DNA of 64,000 bases from Mesobacillus subterraneus (lineage in GTDB: Bacteria; Bacillota; Bacilli; Bacillales; Cytobacillaceae), in the NCBI RefSeq assembly GCF_003937825.1, contig NZ_RSFW01000007.1:62001-126000 (forward strand). Reading direction: 5' to 3'. Shown in pieces: positions 25,078 to 33,665 of the stretch (the stretch's first letter is position 1; every line of letters starts with the position of its first letter). Below the pieces are notes generated by a model. It ran no database searches, had not been told where the DNA came from, and saw nothing but the letters and a program-made list of their open reading frames with translations. Position numbers and translations under genes: made by a program.

Positions 25078-25785
25078 ATGCTTCATACTTTTTTGGGTGA
25101 AACAATCGGGTACGATGTGATTTATAAAAATCGGAAAACAATCGGCATTTATATGGATTTGTACGGCCATGTCGAAGTCCACGCTCCTAAGGGGATCTCA
25201 GATGCAAGTGTGCTTCAAATCCTAGAAGGCCAATGGGACTTGATCCTGCAAAGGGCGAAGGAAATGAAAGAGCGGGCCTCAGCCGGTAGGGAAAAAGAGT
25301 ACGGACCAGGCGGACAATTTCTATATTTGGGGAGGCTCTATCACATTCTGATTTCCCAGGATGCAGATATCGAAAAAGACAATGCCGTGTTCGGGGCAGA
25401 CAAGCTCCATGTATACGTGAAAGAGCAAAATGAAGAGAGCATCAAACAGGCTTTGAAGCGATTTTACTATCAGCAGTGCAAGGCATTAGTCGAAAAACGG
25501 GTTAAATTTTATCAAAGCGAATTCAAAATAAAGCCGCGCTCGATTCGAATCACGGACAGTAAGGCGAACTGGGGAACGTGTGATTCCATGAGGAATTTGA
25601 CATTCAATTGGAAGCTGTCCATGGCACCAATGGAAGTGATTGATTATGTTGTCGTCCATGAAATGTGCCATATGGTCCATATGAATCACGACCGTTCATT
25701 TTGGCGGCTTGTCGGAAAAATCATGCCTGAATATGAACAGTATGAGCGCTGGCTCGCTGTGTCGGGGTGGAGGATGGAGGTTTAG
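25078..25785 (+). CDS. YgjP-like (M48/DUF45) zinc metallopeptidase
   Basis: 235 residues with CAGGTGATGAC in front of the ATG. The DUF45 signature VVHEMCHMVHMNHDRSFW gives HEXXH at 194-198 with the third ligand His a few residues on. SIRITDSKANWGTCDSMRNLTFNW is the conserved strand pair before it. No signal peptide or TM segment, so it is cytoplasmic. The family (YgjP) is often found near restriction systems or as a stand-alone housekeeping peptidase; no substrate is known. Confidence 0.87.
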   Translation: MLHTFLGETIGYDVIYKNRKTIGIYMDLYGHVEVHAPKGISDASVLQILEGQWDLILQRAKEMKERASAGREKEYGPGGQFLYLGRLYHILISQDADIEKDNAVFGADKLHVYVKEQNEESIKQALKRFYYQQCKALVEKRVKFYQSEFKIKPRSIRITDSKANWGTCDSMRNLTFNWKLSMAPMEVIDYVVVHEMCHMVHMNHDRSFWRLVGKIMPEYEQYERWLAVSGWRMEV

Positions 25786-25962
25786 TGTAGCGGGGGTGAC
25801 AGATCCTCTCAGCGGAGCAAAAAACTTCAAAGATATTATCCTTATCCTAGTCCACGAAGGCTACTGGCAAGTGAGGGGATATGATACCGATGCATGGGTA
25901 GGATCAAAAGAGACAACTTGAGCCTAATCTTGTACAGAAAGATGGAGCAAACGCAGCAAACA
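25786..25962. other. Short intergenic stretch with possible decayed coding sequence
   Basis: An open plus-strand frame ends at 25921 with GYWQVRGYDTDAWVGSKETT, which looks protein-like. It overlaps the YgjP gene in another frame and has no ribosome binding site, so it could be a remnant. Confidence 0.3.
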
Positions 25963-26000
25963 GGGAGCAAAGGGTGACGGACCTTTTGCTTCTTTTTTTT
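25963..26000 (+). terminator. Terminator of the RraB-YgjP pair
   Basis: AGCAAAGG pairs with CCTTTTGCT (one bulge), followed by TC and eight T. Confidence 0.65.
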
Positions 26001-26044
26001 GTGATAGTTTTTGGAAGAGAAAGGTCTCCCTGCTTCTGAATCCA

Positions 26045-26557
26045 TTATTTTGCTATCTCAATAGCATAAAGCTTAAGCTCCTCATCGTCTTGAGGAAGAG
26101 TCACGTATCCTTCAAAACTCATACCAAGCTTTTCAAGGAGTTTTGAGGAGGAAGCATTGTCTTTGGTTGTAATGGCAACAATCCGATCCAAACCTAGTTT
26201 ACGGGCATATTCCAAGTTTCCTTTTGCTGATTCAAAGGCAAATCCTTTTGATTGATGTTCCGCAAGAAAGGCGTATCCAATATCGACATCCTCCAGCCCA
26301 TCCCGTTTAATCAAACCGCATAAACCAACCGGCTGTTGGCTCTCTTTGAGTTCAACCATAAAAAGCCCGAACCCAACTCGTTCGTACATTTTTCTTGGCC
26401 CGGTCAAAATATAGTTCTTAGCATCCTCCAGTGACCGAATGCCTTTATCTCCAATATAATTTATCCATCCTGGTTCATTCAGTAATTTAAAAATAAACTC
26501 TTGATCACTAACTTCCAGCCAGCGGATTTTTAAACGTTCGGTTTCGAATACTAGCAA
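26045..26557 (-). CDS. GNAT acetyltransferase, RimJ/RimL type
   Basis: 170 residues with the RimJ/L start LVFETERLKIRWLEVSD. The acetyl-CoA loop region is IGYAFLAEHQSKGFAFESAKG near residue 95, in which the Q/RXXGXG/A motif reads QSKGFA. The C-terminal ITTKDNASSSKLLEKLGMSFEG segment is typical. It should transfer acetyl from acetyl-CoA to an amine; the target (protein N-terminus, amino sugar or antibiotic) is not evident. Single gene between a terminator and a dispersed repeat. Confidence 0.88.
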   Translation of the reverse strand: MLVFETERLKIRWLEVSDQEFIFKLLNEPGWINYIGDKGIRSLEDAKNYILTGPRKMYERVGFGLFMVELKESQQPVGLCGLIKRDGLEDVDIGYAFLAEHQSKGFAFESAKGNLEYARKLGLDRIVAITTKDNASSSKLLEKLGMSFEGYVTLPQDDEELKLYAIEIAK

Positions 26558-26611
26558 ATGGCATACCTCATTTCAAAAAAAATAGTCCAGTATAGCAACA
26601 TCTTATCATTA

Positions 26612-26775
26612 TGCGACAAGGGGACGGTTCCGGCGTCTCGTGAATTGTAAGAATTTAACCATGTAATCTTCGACATTTATCTTTGGATGGCAAGTCTTAA
26701 CCAAGATTCATAAGGGTTTTTCTTAACTATTTTGGTTCCTGAATGATGCTTGAGAACCGTCCCGGTGTCTCGCGA
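26612..26775. repeat. Long form of the dispersed element (about 164 bp)
   Basis: The terminal inverted arms are GGGGACGGTTC at 26620 and GAACCGTCCC at 26754, with GCGA/TCGC outside. Between them are 130 bases with TCTTAACTATTTTGGTTCCTG, also seen at the decayed copy 21479-21684. It shows that the family has an internal body, not only a hairpin. Confidence 0.7.
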
Positions 26776-26818
26776 TTTCTATTGTTTTTATTTTTTTAAA
26801 ATTAATAAGAAAAAGTAG

Positions 26819-26848
26819 TTGACACTAAAAATAAATTTATGATATTAT
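26819..26848 (+). promoter_or_regulatory. Sigma-A-type promoter of the CarD-family gene
   Basis: TTGACA (26819-26824) and TATTAT (26843-26848) with an 18-base spacer, about 70 bases before the start codon. Confidence 0.6.
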
Positions 26849-26916
26849 TAAAAATTTGATAAAAAATAATATGTGTGTTAAGGTTAAGAAGGTTACCATA
26901 TATGGAGGTGGATTAT

Positions 26917-27378
26917 TTGTTTCAAATTGACGATACGATTGTTTATCCAATGCACGGAGTAGGTATTATTAAAGCTATAGAAGAAAAGGAAATCTCAGGG
27001 GAAAAACAACAGTATTTTGTCATAAAGATGTTAATCGGTAATATGCAAGTCATGATTCCTGCGAGTAAAATATTGAATTCAAATATACGACCTGTTACTG
27101 ACATAAGTGCAATAAAACACATCATTAACATTTTTCAACATGGCGAATCTGATCGATTACTGCCGTGGAAACAAAGGTATAAACAGAACGCGGACAAAAT
27201 GAAAACAGGTAACATACAAGAATGTACGGAAGTTGTACGTGATTTACTGCGTATACAGAAAGAAAAAGTGCTTAATACAAGCGAAAAGCAAATGTTAGAT
27301 AACGCACATAAATTTTTGATTAGTGAACTGGGATTAATTAAAGGGATTACTGATCATCAAATAAAAAGTTTCTGTTAA
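26917..27378 (+). CDS. CarD-family transcription regulator
   Basis: The start is TTG 26917, six bases after GGAGGTG; this gives MFQIDDTIVYPMHGVGIIKAIEE, the standard CarD N-terminus. The product has 153 residues: a Tudor-like RNA-polymerase interaction domain (residues 1-60, with YFVIKMLIGNMQVMIPASK) and a helical C-terminal domain. CarD-type proteins bind the polymerase beta subunit and steady open complexes. In Bacillus there are several paralogues of uncertain role. Good promoter; single gene. Confidence 0.88.
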   Translation: MFQIDDTIVYPMHGVGIIKAIEEKEISGEKQQYFVIKMLIGNMQVMIPASKILNSNIRPVTDISAIKHIINIFQHGESDRLLPWKQRYKQNADKMKTGNIQECTEVVRDLLRIQKEKVLNTSEKQMLDNAHKFLISELGLIKGITDHQIKSFC

Positions 27379-27943
27379 GGTTTCTTTCATACATTTCCCG
27401 AAAATAGTCTTTTCCAAGACATTCAACTTCTCCAACTCACCTGTAGAGCATGAACCTCTTTTGTTTTTTTCTACAATCTAATCCATTTTTATTACTTGTA
27501 ATTCCTTTACGAACGTTTGAAGTTTCATCAAAAACTCGATAAAATAGTCACTTGATTTTTGCAATCCTGATTCACACTGGCACGGACTAGGAGCCGTAAG
27601 GATGAAAGAGAGGTAGGGCTTTCATTGTTTTAGGGATATTATTTAAGTCATTATTTCAAAAAAAACCTCTGTCTTTAAGGATTTTTTGCATCCAAGGAGA
27701 CAGTGAATTGTAATTGTTTAGCTTCCTTACGTAAAAGAGAAAAACGAATTGATATCACCATATGGTTTACTACAAAATGGTTTACAGACGAGGAAACCAT
27801 TTTTTATTTAAATACCAATAGTAAAGATTCTGTTGATGATATTTTAATCCTTTGTGTGGGACGGTGATCATGTCCCGAAAACTGCAAGAATGATTCCTGA
27901 CAACGCTTTTTTATTAACTACTGAGTGAGAACCGTCCGTATGT
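27379..27943. other. 565-bp gap, one hairpin and a half repeat
   Basis: AAAATGGTTT (from 27774) pairs with AAACCATTTT (to 27803), followed by T, a terminator-like hairpin. A right half of the dispersed element (GAGAACCGTCCGTATGTTT) is at 27922-27943. No gene with a ribosome binding site was found. Confidence 0.5.
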
Positions 27944-28432
27944 TTATTTGGATGAGACGACGAGAAAACTGATCGTCTGATCTGTACGGTTATACCAATA
28001 ATGCGTTTCACTGGCCGAGAAAAACCATGATTCTCCCTGTTGGAGTTCGATTATTTTTGTATCTATTTGGAGTGTCAAAGTTCCTTCTATTACATAGACA
28101 AATTCATGTCCGCTATGGGAGAAGGGCTGTCCGTCGCTTTGGTTTGCTGGGAGTGTGACGAGTATGGGATGAAAGTCTGGGTTTGGGACTTGTTGTGTCA
28201 GGTCTTGATAATGAAATGATGGTTCACTCACAGGTTCAGTATTATTTGAAAAAAAGGTACTTGGATTGACGCCGAGCACTTCGGAGATTTTTCGCAGTGA
28301 CTCTAGTGTGACGCTGGACTTTCCGCGTTCGACTTGGGATAGAAAGCTTATGGACACACCGGCCCCTTCTGCTAGTTCTTTCAACGTCATTTTCTTCTTT
28401 TTCCGGATTTCTTTTAGTCGTATACCAATCAT
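27944..28432 (-). CDS. XRE-cupin transcription regulator
   Basis: The start is chosen at ATG 28432 (MIGIRLKEIR), preceded by GAAGGTGGGAG. 162 residues: an HTH_3 domain at residues 3-57 (MTLKELAEGAGVSISFLSQVERGKSSV) and a cupin at about 95-155 (FSHSGHEFVYVIEGTLTL, then GESWFFSASETHYWYN). Such proteins sense a small molecule through the cupin and control nearby uptake or catabolic genes. It is divergent from the MFS-cyclodeaminase pair, and a perfect palindrome lies in the shared region, so it most likely controls that pair. A right half repeat overlaps its 3' flank. Confidence 0.88.
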   Translation of the reverse strand: MIGIRLKEIRKKKKMTLKELAEGAGVSISFLSQVERGKSSVTLESLRKISEVLGVNPSTFFSNNTEPVSEPSFHYQDLTQQVPNPDFHPILVTLPANQSDGQPFSHSGHEFVYVIEGTLTLQIDTKIIELQQGESWFFSASETHYWYNRTDQTISFLVVSSK

Positions 28433-28492
28433 GGAACTCCCACCTTCTTTTTTTACCAATTGTTAATTGAGATTGTGTCAAACTGAACAAAG

Positions 28493-28544
28493 TTGACAGA
28501 ATATTAACCATTATCTAATATTTAATTGAAGTGTCACTTCAATT
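28493..28544 (+). promoter_or_regulatory. Promoter with perfect 21-bp palindrome after the -10
   Basis: TTGACA (28493-28498), 17-base spacer, TAATAT (28516-28521). AATTGAAGTG then T then CACTTCAATT occupies 28524-28544, covering the start of transcription. It is a likely operator for the divergent XRE-cupin regulator. Confidence 0.7.
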
Positions 28545-28565
28545 TTAAAAGGGGAGGAAGAGAAA

Positions 28566-29876
28566 ATGCAACAACAATTGGATAAAAAGACCACCAGGCG
28601 TGTGTTGATTGCCAGCCTTGTTGGAAGTTCTATTGAATGGTTTGACTATTTCTTGTATGGAACGATGGCTGCACTTGTATTTAACCAATTATTCTTTGTC
28701 AACGAAGATCCAACAGTAGGCTTGCTTTTAGCGTATGCATCGTTTGCCCTTTCGTTTTTCATCCGGCCATTTGGAGGAATCATTTTTAGTCATATCGGAG
28801 ATCGTATCGGCCGGAAAAAGACACTCGTTTTAACATTGAGCTTGATGGGTGCTGCGACATTCGCAATGGGGATTTTGCCTACATATCAAGCAATTGGTGT
28901 CGCTGCACCGATCATTTTGATTACACTTCGTCTGATCCAGGGACTTGGAATCGGCGGGGAATGGGGAGGAGCGCTGTTGCTTGCGACTGAGTATGCTCCG
29001 CCAGAACGCAGAGGATTCTTCGGTTCTATTCCGCAAATGGGTGTCACGATCGGAATGGTAATGGGTACACTCGCTCTTTGGATCATGAGCTTACTACCGG
29101 ATCAGCAATTCATGACATGGGGCTGGCGTGTGCCGTTCATCTTTAGTGCATTGCTCGTGGTCTTTGGTTTATGGATCCGAAAAGGAATCGATGAGACACC
29201 AGAATTCAAGGAAGTTCAGAAAAGCGGCGAGATTCCAAAACTGCCAATCGTCGATACACTTCGTTATTACTGGAAAGAAGTGCTGATCACCATCGGAGCA
29301 AAAGTGGTTGAGACAGCTCCGTTCTATATTTTCAGTACGTTCATTGTTTCCTATGCCACAAGTTCACTGGGATTCAGCCGCTCTGCGGTGCTGGGTGCCG
29401 TCATGATTTCAACCGTTATTACAACCATCCTGATTCCAATCATGGGAAGTCTATCAGACCGCGTTGGCCGTAAGAAGATGTATACCGTCGGCACGTTGGC
29501 GATGATGGCTTTCGCTTTCCCGTATTTCTGGATGATTCATCAAGGCAGTGTGTTCATGCTGGTTCTGGCAACGATCATCGGCCTTGGGGTTATCTGGGCT
29601 CCGATTACCGCGGTACTTGGAACGATGTTCTCTGAAATCTTTGATGCGAAGGTTCGTTATACTGGCGTGTCACTAGGTTACCAAATCGGTGCCGCAGTCG
29701 CTGGCGGAACAGCACCGCTCGTTGCCACTGCGCTGCTCGCATCATTCGATAATTCCTACGTCCCAGTTGCCCTCTACATCATGTTTACTGCTCTGGTATC
29801 ACTGGTTGCCATTTGGGCAGTGAAGAGCCGCGTTGAACCAACTGTGATCACTGGTAAAATGAGCTCGGCCAAATAA
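28566..29876 (+). CDS. MFS transporter, metabolite:H+ symporter (ProP/ShiA-like)
   Basis: 436 residues with twelve helices. Typical MHS-family signatures: GSSIEWFDYFLYGTMAALVF at the N-terminus, SHIGDRIGRKKTLVLTLSLMG near residue 80, RLIQGLGIGGEWGGA near 120, and SDRVGRKKMYTVG near 295. These carriers import organic acids, betaines or amino-acid-like solutes with protons. GGGGAGGAAGAG precedes the ATG. The stop codon forms the loop of the terminator. With the cyclodeaminase-like gene downstream and the XRE-cupin gene upstream it makes a small uptake-and-catabolism cluster. Confidence 0.88.
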   Translation: MQQQLDKKTTRRVLIASLVGSSIEWFDYFLYGTMAALVFNQLFFVNEDPTVGLLLAYASFALSFFIRPFGGIIFSHIGDRIGRKKTLVLTLSLMGAATFAMGILPTYQAIGVAAPIILITLRLIQGLGIGGEWGGALLLATEYAPPERRGFFGSIPQMGVTIGMVMGTLALWIMSLLPDQQFMTWGWRVPFIFSALLVVFGLWIRKGIDETPEFKEVQKSGEIPKLPIVDTLRYYWKEVLITIGAKVVETAPFYIFSTFIVSYATSSLGFSRSAVLGAVMISTVITTILIPIMGSLSDRVGRKKMYTVGTLAMMAFAFPYFWMIHQGSVFMLVLATIIGLGVIWAPITAVLGTMFSEIFDAKVRYTGVSLGYQIGAAVAGGTAPLVATALLASFDNSYVPVALYIMFTALVSLVAIWAVKSRVEPTVITGKMSSAK

Positions 29877-29892
29877 TTTGGCCGAGTTTTTT
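29864..29892 (+). terminator. Terminator with the stop codon in its loop
   Basis: CTCGGCCAAA pairs with TTTGGCCGAG across TAA, which is the stop codon of the MFS gene, followed by TTTTTTC. Confidence 0.85.
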
Positions 29893-29928
29893 CAAGAGAT
29901 AAGAAAGTATAAATTTCACTTCGAGAAA

Positions 29929-30119
29929 TGTCCAGCTCCAGCGCCTAGCCCCTCGAGTCGCTTCGGTCCGCCCAATGAAGTCAAAGAACGACTTCACCGG
30001 TCGGCCCTCCAGCGCCTAGCCCCTCGAGTCGCTTCGGTCCGCCCAATGAAGTCAAAGAACGACTTCACCGGTCGGCCCTCCAGCGCTTGTCGGGGCTGAC
30101 CAAGGCGCTTGCGCTTTTC
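29929..30119 (+). repeat. GC-rich intergenic repeat element with internal 71-bp tandem duplication
   Basis: It begins TGTCCAGCTCCAGCGCCTAG and ends GGCGCTTGCGCTTTTC, the ends of a repeat family widespread in Bacillus genomes. Inside, a 71-bp unit starting CCAGCGCCTAGCCCC is present twice without visible differences (29938-30008 and 30009-30079). The element is far richer in GC than its surroundings and open frames in it are artefacts. Confidence 0.85.
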
Positions 30120-30140
30120 TGATAAAAGGAGAGATTCTAT

Positions 30141-31115
30141 ATGCTTATATTGAACGAACAACTAATCCAATCCATCTATAAAATCGAAGATGCCATTCGC
30201 GATGTCGAAAACATGTTGGTAGCCATTCATGAAGGACGTGTTGAAAATCCTCATCGGACGGTACTGAATGTCCCGGAACGCAACGGATCGGTTCTCTATA
30301 TGCCAAGTTCGGATGGAACATCAATGGCAGCTACCAAAATTGTCTCGATTTTTCCTGATAACAGCTCAGCTAATCTTCCAACCACACAAGGAGCCATTTT
30401 ACTCACAGAACTAAAAACAGGAAAACATATAAGCCTACTGTCCGCTTCCTACCTGACACGATTAAGAACCGGCGCATTAAGTGCCATCTCAGCCCGCCAT
30501 CTCGCCAGGCCCGACAGCCAAGTGCTGACCGTTATTGGCACAGGAGGAATGGCATTTGAGCAAGTACTTGGGATCGTGAACGTGCTACCGATTCAAGAAA
30601 TCTATTTAATTAACCGTACGGTTGAAAAGACATATGCATTCAGCGAAAAGCTCAAAGAGGCGGGGATTACTGCTAAAATACATACCGGCGTCGACCGGAA
30701 CGAAGCCGTCGCCCAGTCCGACGTCATCTGCTGCGCAACACGGTCAACAGAAGAAGTATTTGATGCACATTATGTAAAAGCAGGGACCCATATCATCGGT
30801 GTAGGCAGTTATTTACCCGAAATGCGTGAGATTCCGCTAGGCGCCATTGAGAAGGCAGCATTGATTTATGCGGATGATTATGAGGGATTCAAAACGGAAG
30901 CTGGGGAATTTATTGATGCAGTGGACCGAGGGAAATGGTTATTTGATCAGCTTTCTGGGACATTGGCTGAACTTCATGTTGAGCCGGTTGAACGTGGGGG
31001 TGAGGATATTACTATTTTTAAATCGGTCGGGGCTGCTCATTTTGATTTGGCTGTGGCGAAGGGGGTTTTTGGGAAGGCTAGTCAAATCAATGAAGGGGAG
31101 GAGATTGTTTTGTAG
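30141..31115 (+). CDS. Ornithine cyclodeaminase / mu-crystallin family protein
   Basis: 324 residues, with AAAGGAGAG 7-8 bases before the ATG. OCD-family features: MAATKIVSIFPDN with the catalytic Lys near residue 69, RTGALSAISARHLARPDS, the Rossmann motif VIGTGGMAFEQ near 133, and GVGSYLPEMREIP near 230. It should bind NAD(P) and act as an amino-acid cyclodeaminase, ketimine reductase or alanine-dehydrogenase-like enzyme. Paired with an MFS symporter under a probable XRE-cupin regulator, it likely works on the imported compound. The exact substrate is open. Confidence 0.87.
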   Translation: MLILNEQLIQSIYKIEDAIRDVENMLVAIHEGRVENPHRTVLNVPERNGSVLYMPSSDGTSMAATKIVSIFPDNSSANLPTTQGAILLTELKTGKHISLLSASYLTRLRTGALSAISARHLARPDSQVLTVIGTGGMAFEQVLGIVNVLPIQEIYLINRTVEKTYAFSEKLKEAGITAKIHTGVDRNEAVAQSDVICCATRSTEEVFDAHYVKAGTHIIGVGSYLPEMREIPLGAIEKAALIYADDYEGFKTEAGEFIDAVDRGKWLFDQLSGTLAELHVEPVERGGEDITIFKSVGAAHFDLAVAKGVFGKASQINEGEEIVL

Positions 31116-31138
31116 GGTTCGTGGGACTGATTTTATGG

Positions 31139-31175
31139 AAAAAGCAAAGGGGGCAACTCTTTGCTTTTTGTTTTG
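31139..31175 (+). terminator. Terminator of the cyclodeaminase-like gene
   Basis: AAAAAGCAAAG pairs with CTTTGCTTTTT over a 9-base loop. Confidence 0.75.
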
Positions 31176-31338
31176 CAAACATTGTTCTTAGGGTTTGGTA
31201 TTTGATACTTTGCAATCAAAGATTCATTCTCTTCCAATGCTATCAAAAATTGTATATTTAAAATGAGCTTCATACTATTTTATTATCTTGTACATCATGA
31301 ACTTAAACGCGAATAATTAGGGCTCTTCTCTATAAATA

Positions 31339-31378
31339 TAACCTTATTCCTAATGATTGTAGAATAGGGTTTTTTGTT
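31339..31378 (+). terminator. Second hairpin with T-run before the Gabija-like pair
   Basis: AACCTTATTC pairs with GAATAGGGTT with one mismatch, followed by TTTTG. It may shield the defence genes from upstream transcription. A weak promoter (TTGTTA at 31420, TATTAT at 31444) follows. Confidence 0.5.
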
Positions 31379-31484
31379 CAATAATCACTTTTACGGTAGA
31401 TATACTTTTTCAAAACACTTTGTTAGAAAATTACAATATCTGTTATTATTTTAGTATGAGAAATAGATTTTGGGGGGATTCAAG

Positions 31485-33665
31485 ATGATTGGGATAGAAA
31501 AATTAATAGTAAAAAATTATAGGAAATATAAAGAAGAGAAAATAACTCTAGATGATCAAATTACAGCCATCGCTGGTGCGAATAACGCAGGTAAAACTTC
31601 TTTAGTTGAACTAATGTCTACCATATTTACAAAAGAGAAAAGAGATTCATTGAAAATTGATGACATGCATATAAGGTCCCGATTAGAAGATGAAGCAAAA
31701 TTAGAAAACCTTATAAAGGATGAATGTAAATCCAATGACGAAAAATTTAAAGACTTAAAAACAGTAAGTAAGAATCTAAATAAAATATCAATTGGTATTG
31801 TGATTAAATATGATGATGGAGACCAACTTGAAAAGTTTTCGTGTTATTTGGCAGATGTGGATATAACTAAGCGGAATTTTTATTTTTTAATTGAATATGA
31901 ATATGCGTTAATAAAAGATAATGACATTATGGAAATAATAAAAGGAGAAGTTGATTATAGGGAAGTTTTCTCTAATTTGGTATCCAAAATTTATTATAGT
32001 GATGAGAATTTTGAGAATAAGGTGGAAATTAAAGATAAAAATGAATTTTATGGGTTATTTAACTACCATTGTGTTTACGCCATTAGAAAGTTAGCTGATA
32101 GGTCAGAGGAAAAACAAAACTTTTTAAGTAAACATCTACTTCAAACTGTGCAAAACAATAATAGTTGGAAAGACAATTTGAAAAGTCTTATTAAAAATAT
32201 AAATAAGCTTTTAAATACTCAAGAGTTATCAAAAGAAATTGATACTATTACACTTCAACAAGTAAAGTCTACACTTGAAAGTTTTTCAAAAACAAATGGT
32301 GGAAATACAGGGAAATTAGGAATTGATTTTAGATTAGAAAACAAAGATATTGAAAAGGTTTTAATGGATTTTATTCACATATACTTTGAGCAAGATGAGG
32401 GTGTAAAGATAAAAGAGCAAAAACAGGGGCTTGGTTATAGTAATCTAATTTATCTATTATTAGAAGCGCAAATATTTAATGAAAAAATGGATGCTAAAAA
32501 AGTTAATTTACTAATATTTGAGGAACCAGAAGCTCACCTTCATCCTCAAATGGAAAATATTTTCATAAGATATATTAGTAAATTTAATATGATGGAAGTA
32601 GAAACATCAGATGTTGAAATGAAAGAAGTAGAAGTAGAAGAAGTAGAAGTAGAAGAAGTAGAAGTAGAAGTAGAAGTAGAAGAAGTAGTTGAGGAAACTG
32701 ATATTAAAACAGCTGAAGCAGAAATAGCTAAAGCAACTGCAGAAGTTGCTATAGCTACAGCAGAAATTCTCGACAAGCCTAAATTAGAAATGAAGAAAGT
32801 CCCTTTTCAAATGTTGATTACTACTCATTCAAGCGAGATGACTAAAACTGTTGGTTTAAATAACATACGTGTTTTAAGATCTAATGGCCATACAGAATCT
32901 AAAGTATATGATCTTAATAATTTTATTAATTTACCTGATGTAGACAAAAAGTTTTACGATAAATTTTTCCAATTTAGTATGGTTGATATGGTCTTTGCTG
33001 ATAAATTAATTTTATTTGAAGGTGACGCAGAAAGGTTATTATTTAAATACCTAATTTCGAGTCTCAAGAAATATGAAAATCTCTCCTCACAATATATATC
33101 ATATATCCAGGTCGGAGGAGCTTATGCTCATAAGTACATAGACATAATTAATTTTCTAGAAATAAAAACGTTAATATTTACAGATATAGATTATGAATAT
33201 AAAAAAGATGATATTGAGAAAGATGCGAGTTTAATATTGAAAGAAATTGAAGGTCGAAAGACAACTAATGAAACTATCAAAAAAATATTAGAGGAATCTG
33301 TTATTTCTAAAATCTTTAAAAAATCAAAGGAGAAGCAAGGTATATTCTTAAGTAATAATAAAATATGTCTAAAATTCCAAACGGATATAGATGGATACGC
33401 ACGGACTTTAGAAGATGCACTCTTATATAAACTTTTGAATTTTGAAACAGTTTTTTCGAAAATCAGCAAAACTGACTTCGAAAAAATAATAACGGAAAAG
33501 CAATTGTTATTGGCTAATACAAGTAAGAGTGAGACTTCATTAAGAGACAGAATAGATAAATTAAAAAATAAAACTGACTCTATGTACGCCTTGATTGAAT
33601 CTGGAAATATTAACTACGCTATTCCTAATTATATTGAGGAGGGGTTAGATTGGCTGAAGGATTAA
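31485..33665 (+). CDS. gajA: Gabija-type GajA: OLD-family ATPase with TOPRIM nuclease domain
   Basis: The start is ATG 31485 behind TGGGGGGATT. 726 residues. The N-terminal SMC/RecF-like ATPase has Walker A GANNAGKTS at 31-39 and Walker B LLIFEEPEAHLHPQ near 342-355, and the His loop ITTHSSEM is near 447. The C-terminal TOPRIM domain has LFEGDAERLLFKYL near 511 and TDIDYEY near 566. In Gabija, GajA is a nucleotide-sensing DNA nickase that works with GajB against phage. Unusual: it is longer than typical GajA, and an acidic low-complexity insertion (about residues 375-438) splits Walker B from the His loop. The gene is very AT-rich, unlike its neighbours, and overlaps gajB by 16 bases. Confidence 0.82.
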   Translation: MIGIEKLIVKNYRKYKEEKITLDDQITAIAGANNAGKTSLVELMSTIFTKEKRDSLKIDDMHIRSRLEDEAKLENLIKDECKSNDEKFKDLKTVSKNLNKISIGIVIKYDDGDQLEKFSCYLADVDITKRNFYFLIEYEYALIKDNDIMEIIKGEVDYREVFSNLVSKIYYSDENFENKVEIKDKNEFYGLFNYHCVYAIRKLADRSEEKQNFLSKHLLQTVQNNNSWKDNLKSLIKNINKLLNTQELSKEIDTITLQQVKSTLESFSKTNGGNTGKLGIDFRLENKDIEKVLMDFIHIYFEQDEGVKIKEQKQGLGYSNLIYLLLEAQIFNEKMDAKKVNLLIFEEPEAHLHPQMENIFIRYISKFNMMEVETSDVEMKEVEVEEVEVEEVEVEVEVEEVVEETDIKTAEAEIAKATAEVAIATAEILDKPKLEMKKVPFQMLITTHSSEMTKTVGLNNIRVLRSNGHTESKVYDLNNFINLPDVDKKFYDKFFQFSMVDMVFADKLILFEGDAERLLFKYLISSLKKYENLSSQYISYIQVGGAYAHKYIDIINFLEIKTLIFTDIDYEYKKDDIEKDASLILKEIEGRKTTNETIKKILEESVISKIFKKSKEKQGIFLSNNKICLKFQTDIDGYARTLEDALLYKLLNFETVFSKISKTDFEKIITEKQLLLANTSKSETSLRDRIDKLKNKTDSMYALIESGNINYAIPNYIEEGLDWLKD
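32625..32689 (+). repeat. GAA/GTA microsatellite inside gajA
   Basis: A pure run of GAA and GTA codons encodes an alternating Glu-Val tract (residues about 381-402) built from GAAGTA and GAAGTAGAA units. All units are multiples of three, so slippage would change length without breaking the frame. Confidence 0.85.

Noticed and set aside
29938-30079. Two tandem repeat units considered as a CRISPR array
   Set aside because: Only two units, 71 bp each, without spacers, and no cas genes in the window.
29878-30099. 73-codon open frame after the MFS gene
   Set aside because: It lies entirely in the GC-rich tandem repeat element, has no ribosome binding site and repeats the same peptide twice.
32546-32776. 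Ser/Thr-rich open frame on the minus strand inside gajA
   Set aside because: It is the antisense image of the GAA/GTA microsatellite.
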